Positions 45,726 through 57,552 are shown, counted from the stretch's first letter. The stretch: 64,000 bases of DNA from Rhizoclosmatium globosum (GCA_002104985.1 MCGO01000005.1:248001-312000), one strand, 5' to 3'. Notes: a model not told the origin generated them from the sequence alone. Program-made: numbers and translations.

Positions 45726-48290
45726 TTGGAAGAGGAAGAAAAACAAATATAGTTTATACATAAAAAGATCAATAGGAATGGAAGAAATTAATTTTCATAT
45801 TCGTTTCAGAACACCTCAAGGTAATTTTTGTCGCCATCAATGAAACGCCCAACATAAGCGTCATTCCCCTCAAGCCCCAAACTTCAAGCCTCTGTTAAGA
45901 AGCGAATTTTGGAGCAGATCCGGTAACTAATGAGCCACCCTCACATTTTCGTCTCAAAGGTTTCCACTCCTTTTCTACTATGCAAGTTTAAATAGTCGGC
46001 CAGTTAGCCGTACTTCACAAGGAAGCACGTTACCAGAGAGGACCACGAGGAGGCCAAAACAAAACACATACCTTATGAAAAACATAGTTTGCCATCAACT
46101 CCAATCAAACCAATTCAACAATTCCGTTTTCCAGCTCCATTCATCTCAAAAATTCCACCCTGATCCAGTCTGTGCGGGACTACAGAGACCCCCATTTGTG
46201 GGGAGCGACGTTGCTGGTCAGTCACTGAAGCTGCCGCGATCCAGAAGTGGTTGCTTGTACCCATACCCAAATACCACGGCTGTTGGGAAGAGGTAGGCGA
46301 GCGCCCAGTCCCGCGAACGTTCAATCCCGGTCTATCCTGTCACCTGCATCAGCGTAGAGAGGCTTCGGAGCATTGTTGAGACTCCCCACCCATGCTAATG
46401 CGGCACAGTACCCTGGAGGCGGAGGTCGTTCGACTGTCCTGGAGGTGGGGTGACCATAGCCATAGTAGCAGGTAAGAGGTGCAGTTCAAATAGAAGTCTG
46501 TGTGGAAAACTATAGTTGGATTAGTATGACAACCAGTCTTCACGAACTGTACATACATTAGTGCTTGAGACGTCATAGCTTTAATAATATTTGATGTTGA
46601 TGATGGAATGTTTGGACTTGGGAGAATTTGTGGAAGTGGGGTTGCCCGAGGTGGGTTAGTAGTTGTAGTGATTTTGATTTTGGAGGAGTGTGGGGATTTT
46701 TGAGAGAGAATTTATGAGCAAAAGTTGGCTGGGAGCGCAGACTTTTAAAGGAAAAGTTTCAAACTCCGATTTAGTGTTTGTTTTTCAGTAGATATCTTGA
46801 ACCCCTTGTAATAAACACATAGATCTCCCCCACTTCTCGCTTCAAAATTCAATTCCGCGTCGAATGGCGCTAATCTTGGCTTTGTGAGATGCTGCGTCGT
46901 AGAGATCACTTTATGAGTCAAGTTTGGACACGCTTCGTCAAAAACAGAGCAAGTTGGGTGGATGTCTGAACATCGTCGGCACCGGCCGCGATACCATTTA
47001 TACTGCAAATAGAGCATTTAGATGTTGAGATGGGTCCATCCTGAGGCTTCGCCGTCAACTGAAGGGCGAACGAACAAAACCCTGAAACGTAAACACATTC
47101 GATCATCCTGAAACTCCCAATAAACTTGAGTGTGTTATATATTTATATGTATTCGAAGTGGCCAGAGTCGGCAATCGCGGTTGCGTACTGCAGAGTGAAT
47201 GGCTCTCGAGACAAACAAACAGATCAGTAGACAGCTTCACAGAATCCAGCTCTCTGACGCAAATGATAGCTTATATGAGTGTATTATATGTCCTAGAAGC
47301 AGTCCGTCAGCCGAAATCTCCCCACACACCAATTGTAGTCGTGCTAATCCCAAGTATGCCTCAAAATAGCTACCAGAACCTTCTAAAAGTCGAAGATTGG
47401 CAATAGATTCATTTTTAAAAGGTATAAGCTGCAATATAGCTCACAATACGCGTCGAAGCTGCATAATTCGAACTGTTGAGTGTTGCAGATTCTATGTCAG
47501 GTGACAACACTGTAGATATCATACACGCCAGCCATCTGCCATTCGGAGTCATTAAGATCCACAAATCTTGATTTGAATTAAAGGTATTACTATCAGACTT
47601 TCAGTTCGGATTCTGGAACGATAACCCATTTAAACGATGCTGAAACGATGGCAAAGTGCGTGTTGAGTTCATATAGACTTTTTGGAGCTTATAAATCATC
47701 AATGATGGAGATATGTTTTCCGAAGTCAAAGGAAGACGAGAAGAGGGCGAGCCAAAGCTACACAATAAAACCATTCTCCATAAATCTGCAAAGCTGCTGC
47801 GATGGGTGCGTAGGATTTGTAACTGTACATGTATTGTCAAGGCCCATAAAGGCGTTAAGTTGCACTCTTATAACTCGTCTCATTCTTATTCTCCTGAAAA
47901 GAACGTGAGATATTGACAGAATAAACAGTACTCACTGTTGAAAGTAAGAGAAACCACGAAGCTCAGATCCTTTGGCGGGATGAGGAATGATTTTTGGAAG
48001 ACCCAAAACAGTGACAAACAACCACATCTAAAAACGCAAGAGCCCAAGGAGCTTAGGACTTTCTTGAATTAATGGATTTATCGGTTTATTCTGGATTTTC
48101 AAATTTGCCCCAGTCCAAGACACAAATGCGTGCGAGCAGGTTGAAGGTTTTTTTTGCCCTAGTCGTCTGTTCAAAAGTGTTCAATCCACTTTTATACCCC
48201 TTGACATTAGAAAAACTTCAAATACAAATTGAACATTTCTCCCCCTTTTCAAACATCCACTGATTCCACTCAATACCATCACATTCAATT
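45726..48290. other. Gene-poor 2.5 kb stretch
   Basis: No frame shows domain-like sequence or a consistent chain of exons. The sequence is mostly AT-rich with short frames under 90 codons. It includes a distinct GC-richer island (about 46125-46470) with inverted repeats, listed separately. The promoter of the secreted gene at 48291 probably lies in its last few hundred bases (AT-rich, C-rich run at 48239-48244). It could be an eroded mobile element or hold an unrecognised noncoding RNA. Confidence 0.5.
46125..46470. other. GC-richer island with inverted repeats, possible structured RNA or relic
   Basis: It stands out from its AT-rich surroundings. Visible inverted pairs are CCCC/GGGG flanking ATTTGT (46189-46202) and a CCCCACC (46384-46390) pairing with GGTGGGG (46444-46450). 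No coding signal is seen in any frame. It matches none of the common noncoding RNAs I know well enough to name. Confidence 0.3.
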
Positions 48291-49427
48291 ATGACCGAAC
48301 TCTACGTCCTCATCCTTGTCGTATCAACCCTCCTCTCATCAACTACTGTGGACGCATACACAGACCTACCAATCATAGCCGGAAATGGAACCTACGCAAA
48401 TACGTTCGGTGTCATTGGCGCGAAACCTGATGGAACCATATATTCCGGAGACGGTACCTACTACAACACATACGACAGTTACGGAGCATGCGGTACAATC
48501 CTCCACGACACAGACATGATTGTCGCCATTTCAACTACACTTTATGACCAAAGCATGCCGTTTGGTGACTTCAACCCGAACCACGCGACAGCTTGTGGTC
48601 GAAAGATATGCGCAACAGGACCGAATGGGAGTATCACCGTGACTGTCGCGGATCGGTGTGGTGGTTGTAAACTGTATGACTTGGATTTCACGCAGAATGA
48701 GTTTCCTCTGATTGGACAGATTGAAAAGGTGACTTATTATTCCTGATTTCGAGTTTGGTAAAATTTACTAACCACTGCGTTTATGATAAAGGGGCGTATT
48801 AAAATTACTTGGCAGTGGTGCGACGCTGTTGTTCCACCTCCAACTCAGATTATTGGCATCCAGAAAGACAAGGCGTTATATACCAAGAACGGAATCAACG
48901 GCGCCTGGGCTCCAATCGTTTCTCCGGCTAGATTGGTTGATTTGATTCAGGTTCCAGGGACTGGAATCGTGGGTGTAGCTCCAGACAATACTATTTGGTA
49001 CGCGAGTTCTCTGACGAGTACTTGGACTCTGGCGCCTAACTCTGGATACATCTTATCTTTGGCCGTTTTGAGTGACCAAAGGACATATATTGGAGTGGGA
49101 ATGGACAAGGTTTTGTGGACGCGAATCGGATTATCTGGATATTGGGTTCAAGTACCATGGTCTGGATATGTGTACGACGTGGCAGTATTGTCAGACGGAA
49201 GAATACTTGGTGTTGGGTTGGATTATCAGCTTTACACTCGTCAAACTCTGTATGCGAATTGGGTGCTTGTTCCTAATTCCGGAAGTGTGTATCGCGCTAA
49301 ACAGATGCCGGATGGATCCATTGTGGGAGTCGGTATGGACTACAATTTGTGGCAAATGGCGACTTTGGGAGCTGCTTGGATTCAAATTCCGAACTCATGC
49401 TGCGTACTTTCCGTGGTATCATTTTAG
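48291..49427 (+). CDS. Secreted double-psi beta-barrel (expansin/RlpA-like) protein with the same propeller-like repeats
   Basis: Exons 48291-48728 and 48792-49427 give 357 residues. There is a signal peptide (LYVLILVVSTLLSS). Residues 30-150 form an expansin/barwin-type double-psi barrel: YGACGT, ACGRKIC, VTVADRCGGC, DLDFTQNEFPLIG and then IKITW after the intron. The catalytic or binding Asp and Cys pattern is typical of plant-cell-wall loosening or EG45-like proteins. The C-terminal 200 residues repeat the domain of the gene at 43156 (LIDLIQVPGTGIVGV, DGRILGVGLDYQLYTR, VLVPNSG, ending NSCCVLSVVSF). The two genes are therefore paralogous in their C-termini with different N-terminal modules. 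Likely extracellular, acting on cell walls (inference). Confidence 0.8.
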
Positions 49428-49521
49428 CAACAAATAAACTTAATAATTTTTACTTTGAGGCAGCAAATAATGCACGTGAAGCAGCTAATGCAACAATAAA
49501 TCAGCAAAGAGTGAATCGGCG

Positions 49522-50564
49522 TCAGCCGTTAAGTTTCTTTTTGAGGTCGTCGTCGTGAATGTACGATCCACCAAGCTGGTTTCCCAACGTCAACCAACCA
49601 GGACGCGTATTATGTTTGCGGCCAAAAATTTCGAGTTTCTTTCCGCCAGGACAAAGTCGTTCAATAAGATTATAGATTTCATCGGGTTTACGACTATTTG
49701 GAGTTTAGTTAGGCTATGAGTGACAAAGGCCACATACCTGGTTTCACGGACTTCAGCAACAATAATATCAGAATCAATACCAGGGTTATAGTTGTGCGGC
49801 CCAGACCCTTTGACGGCCACAATACAATGCTCCTTCGCATGATTCAACCAATGCCCTGTCCTTCCCGTCCGAATAACACGCTGAAGCTGATTGACTTTAA
49901 TCCAAACAATTTCGTCAACTCGCTTGTACCCCCACATTTCCAAACACAAACGCGCCAGTTCCATCGCACGGCCCGTGACCCACAGAAACAAGAACCCGCC
50001 CTCTTTCTGGTTCCGATGGAGGTTGAGTTGAATCATTTCGTCGTCTGTGAGTGTTCCGTATGGGAGTTGCATGTGGATGTCCCAGGGTGGATCAGCCATG
50101 ATGACAGAGTAGTCAGAGCCGAGCAGGGCGAGGTCGAGTTTTCTGACGTCGCATTCGAGCCATTGAGGAGGTGGGAGAGGGGTGAAGAGTGGGACTGGGT
50201 GTTTGTATTCGAGGTCGTGAGAGAGGTGTTCTTGCGGGTCTATTTCGTAGTGGAGGTATTTGCAGCCGTCGTTGATGCGATGGCAGGTGTTCTTGTGGGT
50301 TTGTTTAGAGGTGAGTAGGTAAGGGAGGCACATATAACTAGAGCGCACCAAGTACGAGCAGTCGCCCAGTTGCGGATCCGTGCTCTGTGTAATCAAATGC
50401 AGCAAATGGACACTGGAACACGCTGAATTCCCGCACTGAGCACGTGTTCCAAAGTCGCAGAAGTCGCGGAACGGCGCCTTGGATTCCACATTCGATTCTT
50501 GTGTAACGTGGCGAATGCGTGAAAGGACGAGTTGTTGCTGTGCTGTCGGTGGATTCGCAGGCAT
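49522..50564 (-). CDS. METTL3: METTL3/IME4-type mRNA N6-adenosine methyltransferase
   Basis: Catalytic subunit of the m6A writer. Exons in transcription order: 50564-50349, 50291-49738 and 49693-49522; 313 residues. The zinc-binding N-terminal region retains Cys/His spacing ([10 protein letters not shown], then GDCSYLNTCH and KYLHYEID). The MT-A70 domain follows with the catalytic [49 protein letters not shown] and [10 protein letters not shown]. It ends [11 protein letters not shown]. Conservation with animal METTL3 is very high, yet the protein is about half its length because the long N-terminal region is missing. It is divergent from the oxidoreductase gene, with 66 bp between starts. Confidence 0.93.
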
Positions 50565-50630
50565 TTGTTATTGTGTTTGTTTGGTGCTTCCGTTCCGTTT
50601 CCCCCTTTCAAATCACTCTCAAATCAACAA
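50565..50630. promoter_or_regulatory. Divergent promoter, METTL3 / oxidoreductase
   Basis: The 66 bp between opposite start codons are pyrimidine-rich on the plus strand (50590-50625) next to the downstream ATG. Confidence 0.45.
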
Positions 50631-51839
50631 ATGACCCTCCCACCTTCAACACAGCACCCACTTCGCTGGGCCGTCCTCGGAACTGGCTTCATTGCAAACA
50701 AGGTTATCAACGTGGGTATGCGTAGAGCTGGCCACGTGCTCCAGGCTGTTGGTTCGCGTTCAATCGACAAGGCTCAGGAGTTTGCTGATCGCAACGGATT
50801 CAAGACTGCCTACGGATCTTACCAAGAAGCTATTGACGATCCTGAAGTGGATGCAGTCTACATTGCCCTTCCATCCGTTTTCGTGAGTGTTGCTTGTGAA
50901 TTGTATTGCGGGATCCCACTAACACCACAGATCAGCACGAAGAATGGGCAATCAAGTGCGCAAAGGCAAAGAAACATGTTCTCTGTGAAAAGCCTGTGGC
51001 TCCTACCACGGCTCAGGTCAAGAACATTATCCAAACCTGTAAGGATAACAATGTTGTTTTCTTGGATGGAACCTTCTTCAAGCACCACCCACGTCTCGCT
51101 GCTCTTCGTCAGCTTGTTAACTCTGGTGAACTCGGCAAAGTCAACTCTGTGAATTCCCATTTCTCGTTCCTCATGTCCGCCGACGTGTCTACCTCTGCCG
51201 ACGCTGCTCTCAAGCAAATCCGTGTTAACCCTGCTGTTGAGCCAACTGGAGTCCTTGGAGACATGGCTTGGTGTATGTAAAACGTATGCATTCGGTGTCG
51301 ATTCCTAACCCGATATTCCTCTCGCAATAGACACTGTCCGGTTTATTCTTACGGCCTACAATTACGAGCTCCCAACTTCCGTCTCTTGCACAGTCACTCG
51401 CAAGAACGAATTCACTGGTGCTGCTGAGCAAGTCATTGGTCACCTTCTCTTCCCCGACTCTCGCAACGCGATTTTCGAGGCCTCCTTTGCTCACGTATCG
51501 AACCAGCGTTCCTGTATTACTGGAGACAAGGGTGCCGTCGCGCTCGATGACACGTTCTTGACGTCCTCGTTCTACCCAATTACACAGGAAAGTGCTTTGG
51601 CATACGAGGCTCCAGCTTCTGATTCCTTCACTGTGACAGTTAAGCGTGGAGAATGGACCAAGAGAGAGATTGAGACAGGAGGACGATTGCAAGAGGAATG
51701 GATGGCCAAGGACTTTGAAGAGTGTGTTGCAGGCCGAAAGAAGTGGGAGCAGTGGGCAGACGAGACTATTGTGATCCACACTGTTTTGGATGCACTCTGG
51801 GCAAGTGCACAACAGAGTGGAGCATCTGTTTCCCTGTGA
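50631..51839 (+). CDS. GFO/IDH/MocA-family NAD(P) oxidoreductase (dihydrodiol dehydrogenase-like)
   Basis: Exons 50631-50882, 50936-51272 and 51331-51839 give 365 residues. An N-terminal Rossmann fold is evident (WAVLGTGFIANKV), followed by YIALPSVFHEEW across the first junction and the family CEKP motif (HVLCEKPVAPT). The C-terminal alpha/beta dimerisation domain follows (LGKVNSVNSHFSF, GVLGDMAWY). Sequence style is closest to trans-1,2-dihydrobenzene-1,2-diol/D-xylose dehydrogenases; the substrate is probably a sugar or diol but is not determinable. The first junction uses the AG at 50935 rather than 50930, which is needed for phase. It ends 18 bp before the next gene on the same strand. 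Confidence 0.88.
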
Positions 51840-51857
51840 GATTAAAGAATAAAGCAA

Positions 51858-52716
51858 ATGGCGTTTGCCGCCCGCAACGTCCTCGCCCAACGTCTTGCCG
51901 GGCTCCACAAACCCGGAACGCCACTTGTCCTTGCCAATGTCTGGGACGGAATCTCGGCCGCGGCGCTTCTCGAAACACCCGCAGCCGCTGCTGCAACCGC
52001 GTCGTTTGCCGTTGCCGCGGCCCTCGGACTCGGCGACGACGACCTTTCGCTGTCTCAAAACGTTGCTGCGATTTCAGTCGTCACTCGCGTCCTCGCCGAC
52101 CGCATTCCTCTCTCGGCGGATTTGCAGGTTGGTCGAGACTTGGAAAGCGTTGTTTGGATTCGTAATCACTGAACTCCCTTTGTTACCCAACACTCACTCG
52201 CAGGACGGGTACGGCCCTAACCTCGCTGAAGCTGTCTCCTCCGCGATTGCTGCCGGCGCCGTCGGATGCAACCTCGAAGACGTCCATCCACACTCAACAA
52301 CCTTGTATCCAATCCCTGAAATGATCCAACGCTTGAAAACTGTTCGTGACACGGCTGCATCCCTCGGTGTCCCTGACTTTGTCATCAATGCGCGCACGGA
52401 TACATTGCGTGTGGGTAGGTCGGTGGAGGAAGTTGTAGAACGTGGGAAAGCGTATTTGGATGCGGGTGCGAATACTGTGTTTCCGTGGGGTGGTAGAGCG
52501 CGTAGTTTGACGGAAGAGGAAGTGACTCGGTTTGTGAAGGAGTTTGATGGACGTGTGTCTGTGATTTTGGGGAATGTCGGTGGGGAGGCATTGACTACAC
52601 GTCGACTCAGTGAATTGGGGATTGCGAGGATCAGTGTGGGTCCTGCATTGATGCGTATTGGTGTGGAGAATTTCAAAAAGGTGGCTACCGGTTTGATTTC
52701 AGGCGGGGGACTATGA
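51858..52716 (+). CDS. PEP mutase / isocitrate lyase superfamily protein
   Basis: Exons 51858-52127 and 52204-52716 give 260 residues, normal for single-domain members. It opens RLAGLHKPGTPLVLANVWDG. The metal-binding region of the TIM barrel reads PLSADLQDGYG (split by the intron) and CNLEDV. Further along are FVINARTD and ANTVFPWGG. The family includes PEP mutase, methylisocitrate lyase and oxaloacetate hydrolase. The active-site loop that would separate these was not assigned, so the reaction is unknown; a C-C or P-C bond lyase acting on a 2-oxo acid is the general expectation. The start is placed at 51858, only 18 bp after the preceding stop codon, so its promoter probably overlaps that gene. 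Confidence 0.85.
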
Positions 52717-52804
52717 TACACATACAGACGAAAAATGTATTACACCATAGAGTATTATATCAAAAGCAGTTAAATAAAAAGGAGTAAAAAGAATAACTGA
52801 TAAC

Positions 52805-55752
52805 TTATTTAGAGTCGGACAACAACCCGGACAAATAATCCTCCAACCCATGAATAGATGAATCCGGCTTCGAAGGCGACGAAACAGTCACAAGAGCAGG
52901 TGAATAGGCCGAGAGTGGGCTCGGTGTTGTAACTGATGCCGCAGATGCAGCAACATACTCTTTCCTCCCCAAATTCGGACTCAACGATTGACTGTTACTC
53001 CTCGACAAATCTGTTCTAGACCCTTTACTCACTGCACCAAATCCACTCACTCGAGCAAGCAGTGGCGAAACACTTGGAATCTCAACTTGTAAACGTGTTG
53101 CTGATCCTGCAAGAGCGTCTCCACTCTTCCTCTCCACCAACGGTGACAACGGGGCTGCAGATATCGGCGTCGTGCCAGTCAAATTATAGTTGCTTCCAGT
53201 AGATGCAATTTGGCCTGCTAAATTGACGAGACTGCTTTGTCGTTTCACAGCCTCCATGCTTGCTCTCCGCCCAGCGAGTACACCAGCCTGTTCCTTCAGT
53301 TTTTTAATCTCCTCCGCGTTGTTTTGAAGCTTTTGCATGTCAATGTCTCGCTTGAAGGAGCTCTGTCGGAACATGTGCAGTTCTTCTTCTAGCAATCGGA
53401 CTTGCTCAACAAGTGCTTCGTGTTTGATACCCATTACGTACAAGTCTTGTTCTTTTTGTTTTAGGAGTTGTGCGAGAGTGGCAAGTTGGCGAGATGATGT
53501 TTGGTCCTGGGCGGTGAGTTCTGCAAGCCTTGATTCAAGGCGGAATCTGTCTGCTGTCAGTTCCGAGATTTCAATCTGTTTGATTAAATATTAGCATCTT
53601 TCGACACGTGAAATCTTGAGTGTACTTCACCTTTATCCTCGCCAATTCATCACTCTGTCCTGCAGCTTGAGCACTCTTAGCATTCAACTGATTCCGAAGT
53701 GTATTCACTTCCGCATCCATAGCCGCTTTGGCAGCAACAAACTTTTCCTGTACAGCAATCAACTCCTCCTTCTTTTTACTCCGCATCGTCTCAAGCGCAA
53801 CCCCTTCCTTCGCCAAATCGCCTTCAAGCTCAACAATCCTCTTTTCAAGGGTATCTATTTTATGCACTTGCTCAAGAATCGCTTCCTCGCGCTCACGGAG
53901 TTGAGTTCGGAGTAAGGATTCGTTTTCACGGAGCTCGTGGAGTTGGGATTGGTGTTCGTCGAGAGAGGTTTGGAGGAGATTTAGTTTCTCGGCGACGGCT
54001 TCGAGGCGGGATGTGTTTGCTTGTTGCATGGCGAGTTTGCTGGCTGTTTCTTGGTCCAGTTTTTGTTGGGTTTCGGAAAGCTCTTGTTGAAGGGATTGGA
54101 ACTCAGAGACAGTTTGTTCGTATTTAGAAACAAGATTTGTGAGGTCGTTGCGGAGGTCGGATTCGGCTTGTCTGTAGTGTGCGAGGTCATTTTCGGTTGT
54201 TTTGAGGATGACAGTGAGGTTGTTATTTGTGTTGTCGAGTTTGATGATTTTCTCGGCGAGAGCATTGTTCTCTTGTTGCCCTCCTTGAATTATTCGTTCA
54301 AGCTCTTGGAGTTCTTGTTCCTTCTCGAGGGAAACTTTGAGCGATTCATTCAGATCTTTCCTGAGACGGACTTCAAGTTCTTTTGCGGCTGAAAGTTCTG
54401 CAGTGAGAGTAGTTTGAATAGATTCCAGTTCTTTTGACTTCTTGTCGTGTTGTTTCGTGAGTGATTCGAGGTCAGACGTGAGTTTCCGCTCCTTCACAGA
54501 CCCAGCTTCAATTTCTTCAAGATACATTTTTTCACGCCTCACAAGCTCATCTAATGTTCGACAAGTGTTTTCAAAGCGTTCTTTGAGCTTGACTAGTTCC
54601 TGGGCCTCTTCCACTTTCCCTTGATACAGCTCGTTCATTTTCGCAAGTTCTCCCTGCCTCTGCCCCAAATGCCGCTCCAAATGGAGCACACGAACTTCCA
54701 GCTTCATTTTCGCATCACGTTCAGTAACGAGTTCATCGTCTTTTTCTTTTGCAAAAAGTGCGAGTTTCTTCATTTCTTGCTCACGCTGCAGAAGCTTTTC
54801 TGAAACAACTTTTTTGGAGGCACGGACTTCTGCGACAGCATCTTCGACCATATCGACACGGTCTAATGAGGCGCGAAGTACAGATTCTATTCGTCCGACA
54901 AGTAATTCGACAACTTGTGAGCCGTCACCATGCTCCGAGTCAATCATAAACTCTCCAGGTACGAGGTCAGATGACCCAGGCGCCGTGTATCTGTTGAGGA
55001 TTCCAACGAGGGAGCGAACAGTTCGCGTCACACGGTCACTCTTTTCACGGGAATCAAGAGAAATTGTGTTGAGAGTGTGTCTGTGCTGAGCCTGGAGCCG
55101 CGACATGTCAGCACGGTGGGCCTGTTGTAAGTGCGCCAGGTTCGCGAGGAGTGTTGTGTGAGTTGATTCAAGCTGAAGGTATCTCGCACGTTCCTGTTCA
55201 ATGAGGGCAAGCAGAGTTTTGTCAGTTGATGTCTGAGCTTGAGCCTAGATGTATGTATCTTAGTTTATGAGGTAGATAGAGAAGGAGGAGTACCTTGTTC
55301 GCAGCCGACTTCTTTGATGTGGCTGTTGATGAAGCCGGCCGCCACTGGTCCAGCTTCCGCAGTTGACTCGCAGCCTCGCACGATACGCACGTGCGATTAT
55401 CACTATGGGAGTTGTGTGAAGCTGAAGAAGGCGACTTTGCGATGAGGGCAGCGAGTGAGGCCATTGACGCCTCGAACGAGCCGACATTCTGAGCATCTTT
55501 CTCTTTCTCGGCAACTTTCTCTTTCTCTTTCTCTTTCTCTGTTTCTCTGTCGCTCAAGAGTTCTCGGTCGCGGTCTTCTTCAACAAACACGTGTCGTCCG
55601 TCGCGCGTGACAAGCAGGCGCCCGCGGACACTTGCCCCGGTCCCGCCCTCGTCCGCTTCGCCGCGACTTGATGACGTAAGCGCTGGCGACGCTCCAAACA
55701 GTGTTCGTTCGCGTTCGAGTTCGGCGAGTCGCCTCCGTCGCGGTGAGTTCAT
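52805..55752 (-). CDS. Long coiled-coil protein, function unknown
   Basis: Exons in transcription order: 55752-55294, 55244-53631 and 53575-52805; 947 residues. Residues 1-150 are basic then charged, with a K/E repeat (encoded by TTTCTC repeats at 55503-55545) and a small Cys pair. Residues about 150-740 are continuous heptad coiled coil, rich in Glu, Gln, Leu and Lys. The last about 200 residues are Ser/Pro-rich and likely disordered. No domain is recognised. Proteins of this architecture act as centrosomal, Golgi or spindle scaffolds; given the CEP120-like gene in the window a centrosomal role is possible but unsupported. The start is the Met at 55752 (MNSPRRRRLAELERERTLF). Confidence 0.7.
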
Positions 55753-55903
55753 TTGGGGGAATAGGTGGTGGTGGTGTCCTGGACTTGGATTCCAGAACAA
55801 AGACTTCTGCCTTCTCTTTCCTTTCCTCTCCAATGTCATAAATTGCGTTAAGTTTTCTGAATTTCTGAAAGGAATAATTGATTAATTTCCATCTCTCTAT
55901 TGG

Positions 55904-56666
55904 ATGAGTCATAGCAAATACTGTGGGAAGATCCTTGCAATCGGAGACGACTCATGCGGGAAGACTTGTCTCTTTACTGCCTTTGTAAGAAAGCAGTTTC
56001 CGTCGGTACATACAATCAATGCTTGCCTGCTTCTGAGTTAGTGCATTGATCAATTGACTCTTACGTTCAGCTATACATTCCCACGGTGTTTCAGGGCTGG
56101 GCTTCTGAAATTACCGTTGATGGAAGTAACGTACTTTTGGCCTTGGTTGATACGGTGAGCGATGAAGCCTACGACCACGTAAGGCCTTTGATGTTCCAAG
56201 ATGCTACCATCTTCTTGGTATGTTACTCTGTCGATAATCTGGATTCGCTGCAGAATGTGCGATCAAAGGTTGTGCCTTGATTGTGCTCACGTATACTGTT
56301 GTTAATCAAAATCACTCCCAGTATGTCCAAGAAATGCGCCAATTTTGTCCTGGAGTCCCATTCATACTTGTTGGCCTGAAGATCGATTTGAGATATGATG
56401 ATGCTGTCAAAAATGAGCTTCAGACTCGAAAAACAAATCAGTCACCAGTCTCTTTCAAACAAGTTTGTAGCGACTAGTTTGCGCTATACTAATAACAGTT
56501 TTATTACCTGTAGGGCCTTGACACTGCTGAAGAGTTGGGCGCTTTTAGTTATCGGGAATGCTCTGCTCTTACAGGATTGGATGCAGTGTTTGAAGATGCT
56601 GCACGTGCATCAATTGCCTATACTTCAGGTGTAAAGGAAAGGAAACCGAAATGTGTTTTATTTTGA
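55904..56666 (+). CDS. Atypical Rho-family small GTPase (first of a tandem pair)
   Basis: Exons 55904-56005, 56071-56268, 56322-56462 and 56514-56666 give 197 residues. The P-loop GDDSCGKT, switch I YIPTVF, base-binding LKID and ECSAL motifs, and a C-terminal CVLF prenylation box are present. The switch II motif DTAGQE of ordinary Rho proteins reads DTVSDE, so both the conserved Gly and the catalytic Gln (Q61 in Ras) are missing. Known Rho proteins without Gln61 (Rnd, RhoH) are GTP-locked. This one is thus predicted to be poorly or not hydrolytic, controlled by level rather than by GAPs (inference). Followed 45 bp later by a paralogue. Confidence 0.88.
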
Positions 56667-56710
56667 GCCCATTAAAGTGTTATCAGTTATTTTCGTCGGA
56701 CTTCAACAGG

Positions 56711-57431
56711 ATGGCTGACGAGGAGACACAGCCAAAAACGTATCATCGTAAGCTCTTGATCGTTGGCGATGCTTCCATTGGCAAGACTTGCTTGCTATAT
56801 GTTTACGCACACAAGGTGTTTCCCACAGTGAGTTTCGATTAGAGTCTTTTAATTCGCCCCATTCACAACGATAGGTTTATTTGCCCCGAGTATTTGAACC
56901 ACAATATGTTCAAGTAGCTGTCGATGATTGTATTGTCACCTTTGTAGCGTGGGATACAGTTGCCGGCTGTGGAGAGGAGTATGATCGCTTGAGGCCATTG
57001 AGTTATCCGGGCTCGGATGTTATCATTCTCGCCTTTGCTGTGCATAATCGTGAATCCTTTGTGAATGTGCGATCTAAGGTTGGTCCTTCATATGCTGGGA
57101 CTGCCATTGGTTTTAATTACAATAATAGTGGATACCTGAGATACTACGATACGGAGAAGGGGCGCCGTACATTCTTGTGGGTTTAAAAATTGATTTGAGA
57201 AATGAAAAGGATTCTGTGACTTATGCAGAGGTGTGTATCTATAATTTCTACTTGGGATGGATCTTTAATTTTAAATACAAGGGAGAAGCTGCTGCCGAGG
57301 CCATTGGTGCTCATCGTTACTTGGAATGTTCTGCCGGCAGTGGAGAAGGTGTGGAACGTGTGTTTGAGTGTGCTGCAAATGCCTCACTTGCCCCAAAGCC
57401 CGACAAGCCGTCAAAATGTACAATATTATAG
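56711..57431 (+). CDS. Atypical Rho-family small GTPase (second of a tandem pair)
   Basis: Exons 56711-56827, 56875-57078, 57129-57230 and 57282-57431 give 190 residues. P-loop GDASIGKTCLL, LKIDLR and ECSAG motifs and a C-terminal CTIL prenylation box are present. Switch I reads YLPRVF where Rho has PTVF, so the Mg/effector-contacting Thr is replaced by Arg. Switch II reads DTVAGCGEEYDRLRPL, with two extra residues and no Gln at the usual place. Intron positions parallel those of the upstream paralogue, showing tandem duplication. Nucleotide cycling is probably abnormal (inference). Confidence 0.88.
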
Positions 57432-57552
57432 CACGATTTAAGAAAATGAATATTATGAGGATTTGAAACTTCCATAACCCTTTCCTCTTTGTCTTTGTTT
57501 TTGTCAAAACAAGCACCCAACCTTCCACCAAACCTTCCTACACCGTTACAAA

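Noticed and set aside
46290..46345. tRNA-like TTCAATC loop in the GC-rich island
   Set aside because: The flanking five-base arms do not pair and no acceptor or anticodon stem can be drawn around it.
46745..47106. Short Cys-containing minus-strand frames as a zinc-cluster gene
   Set aside because: Frames are under 95 codons, lack a start context and show no known Cys spacing.
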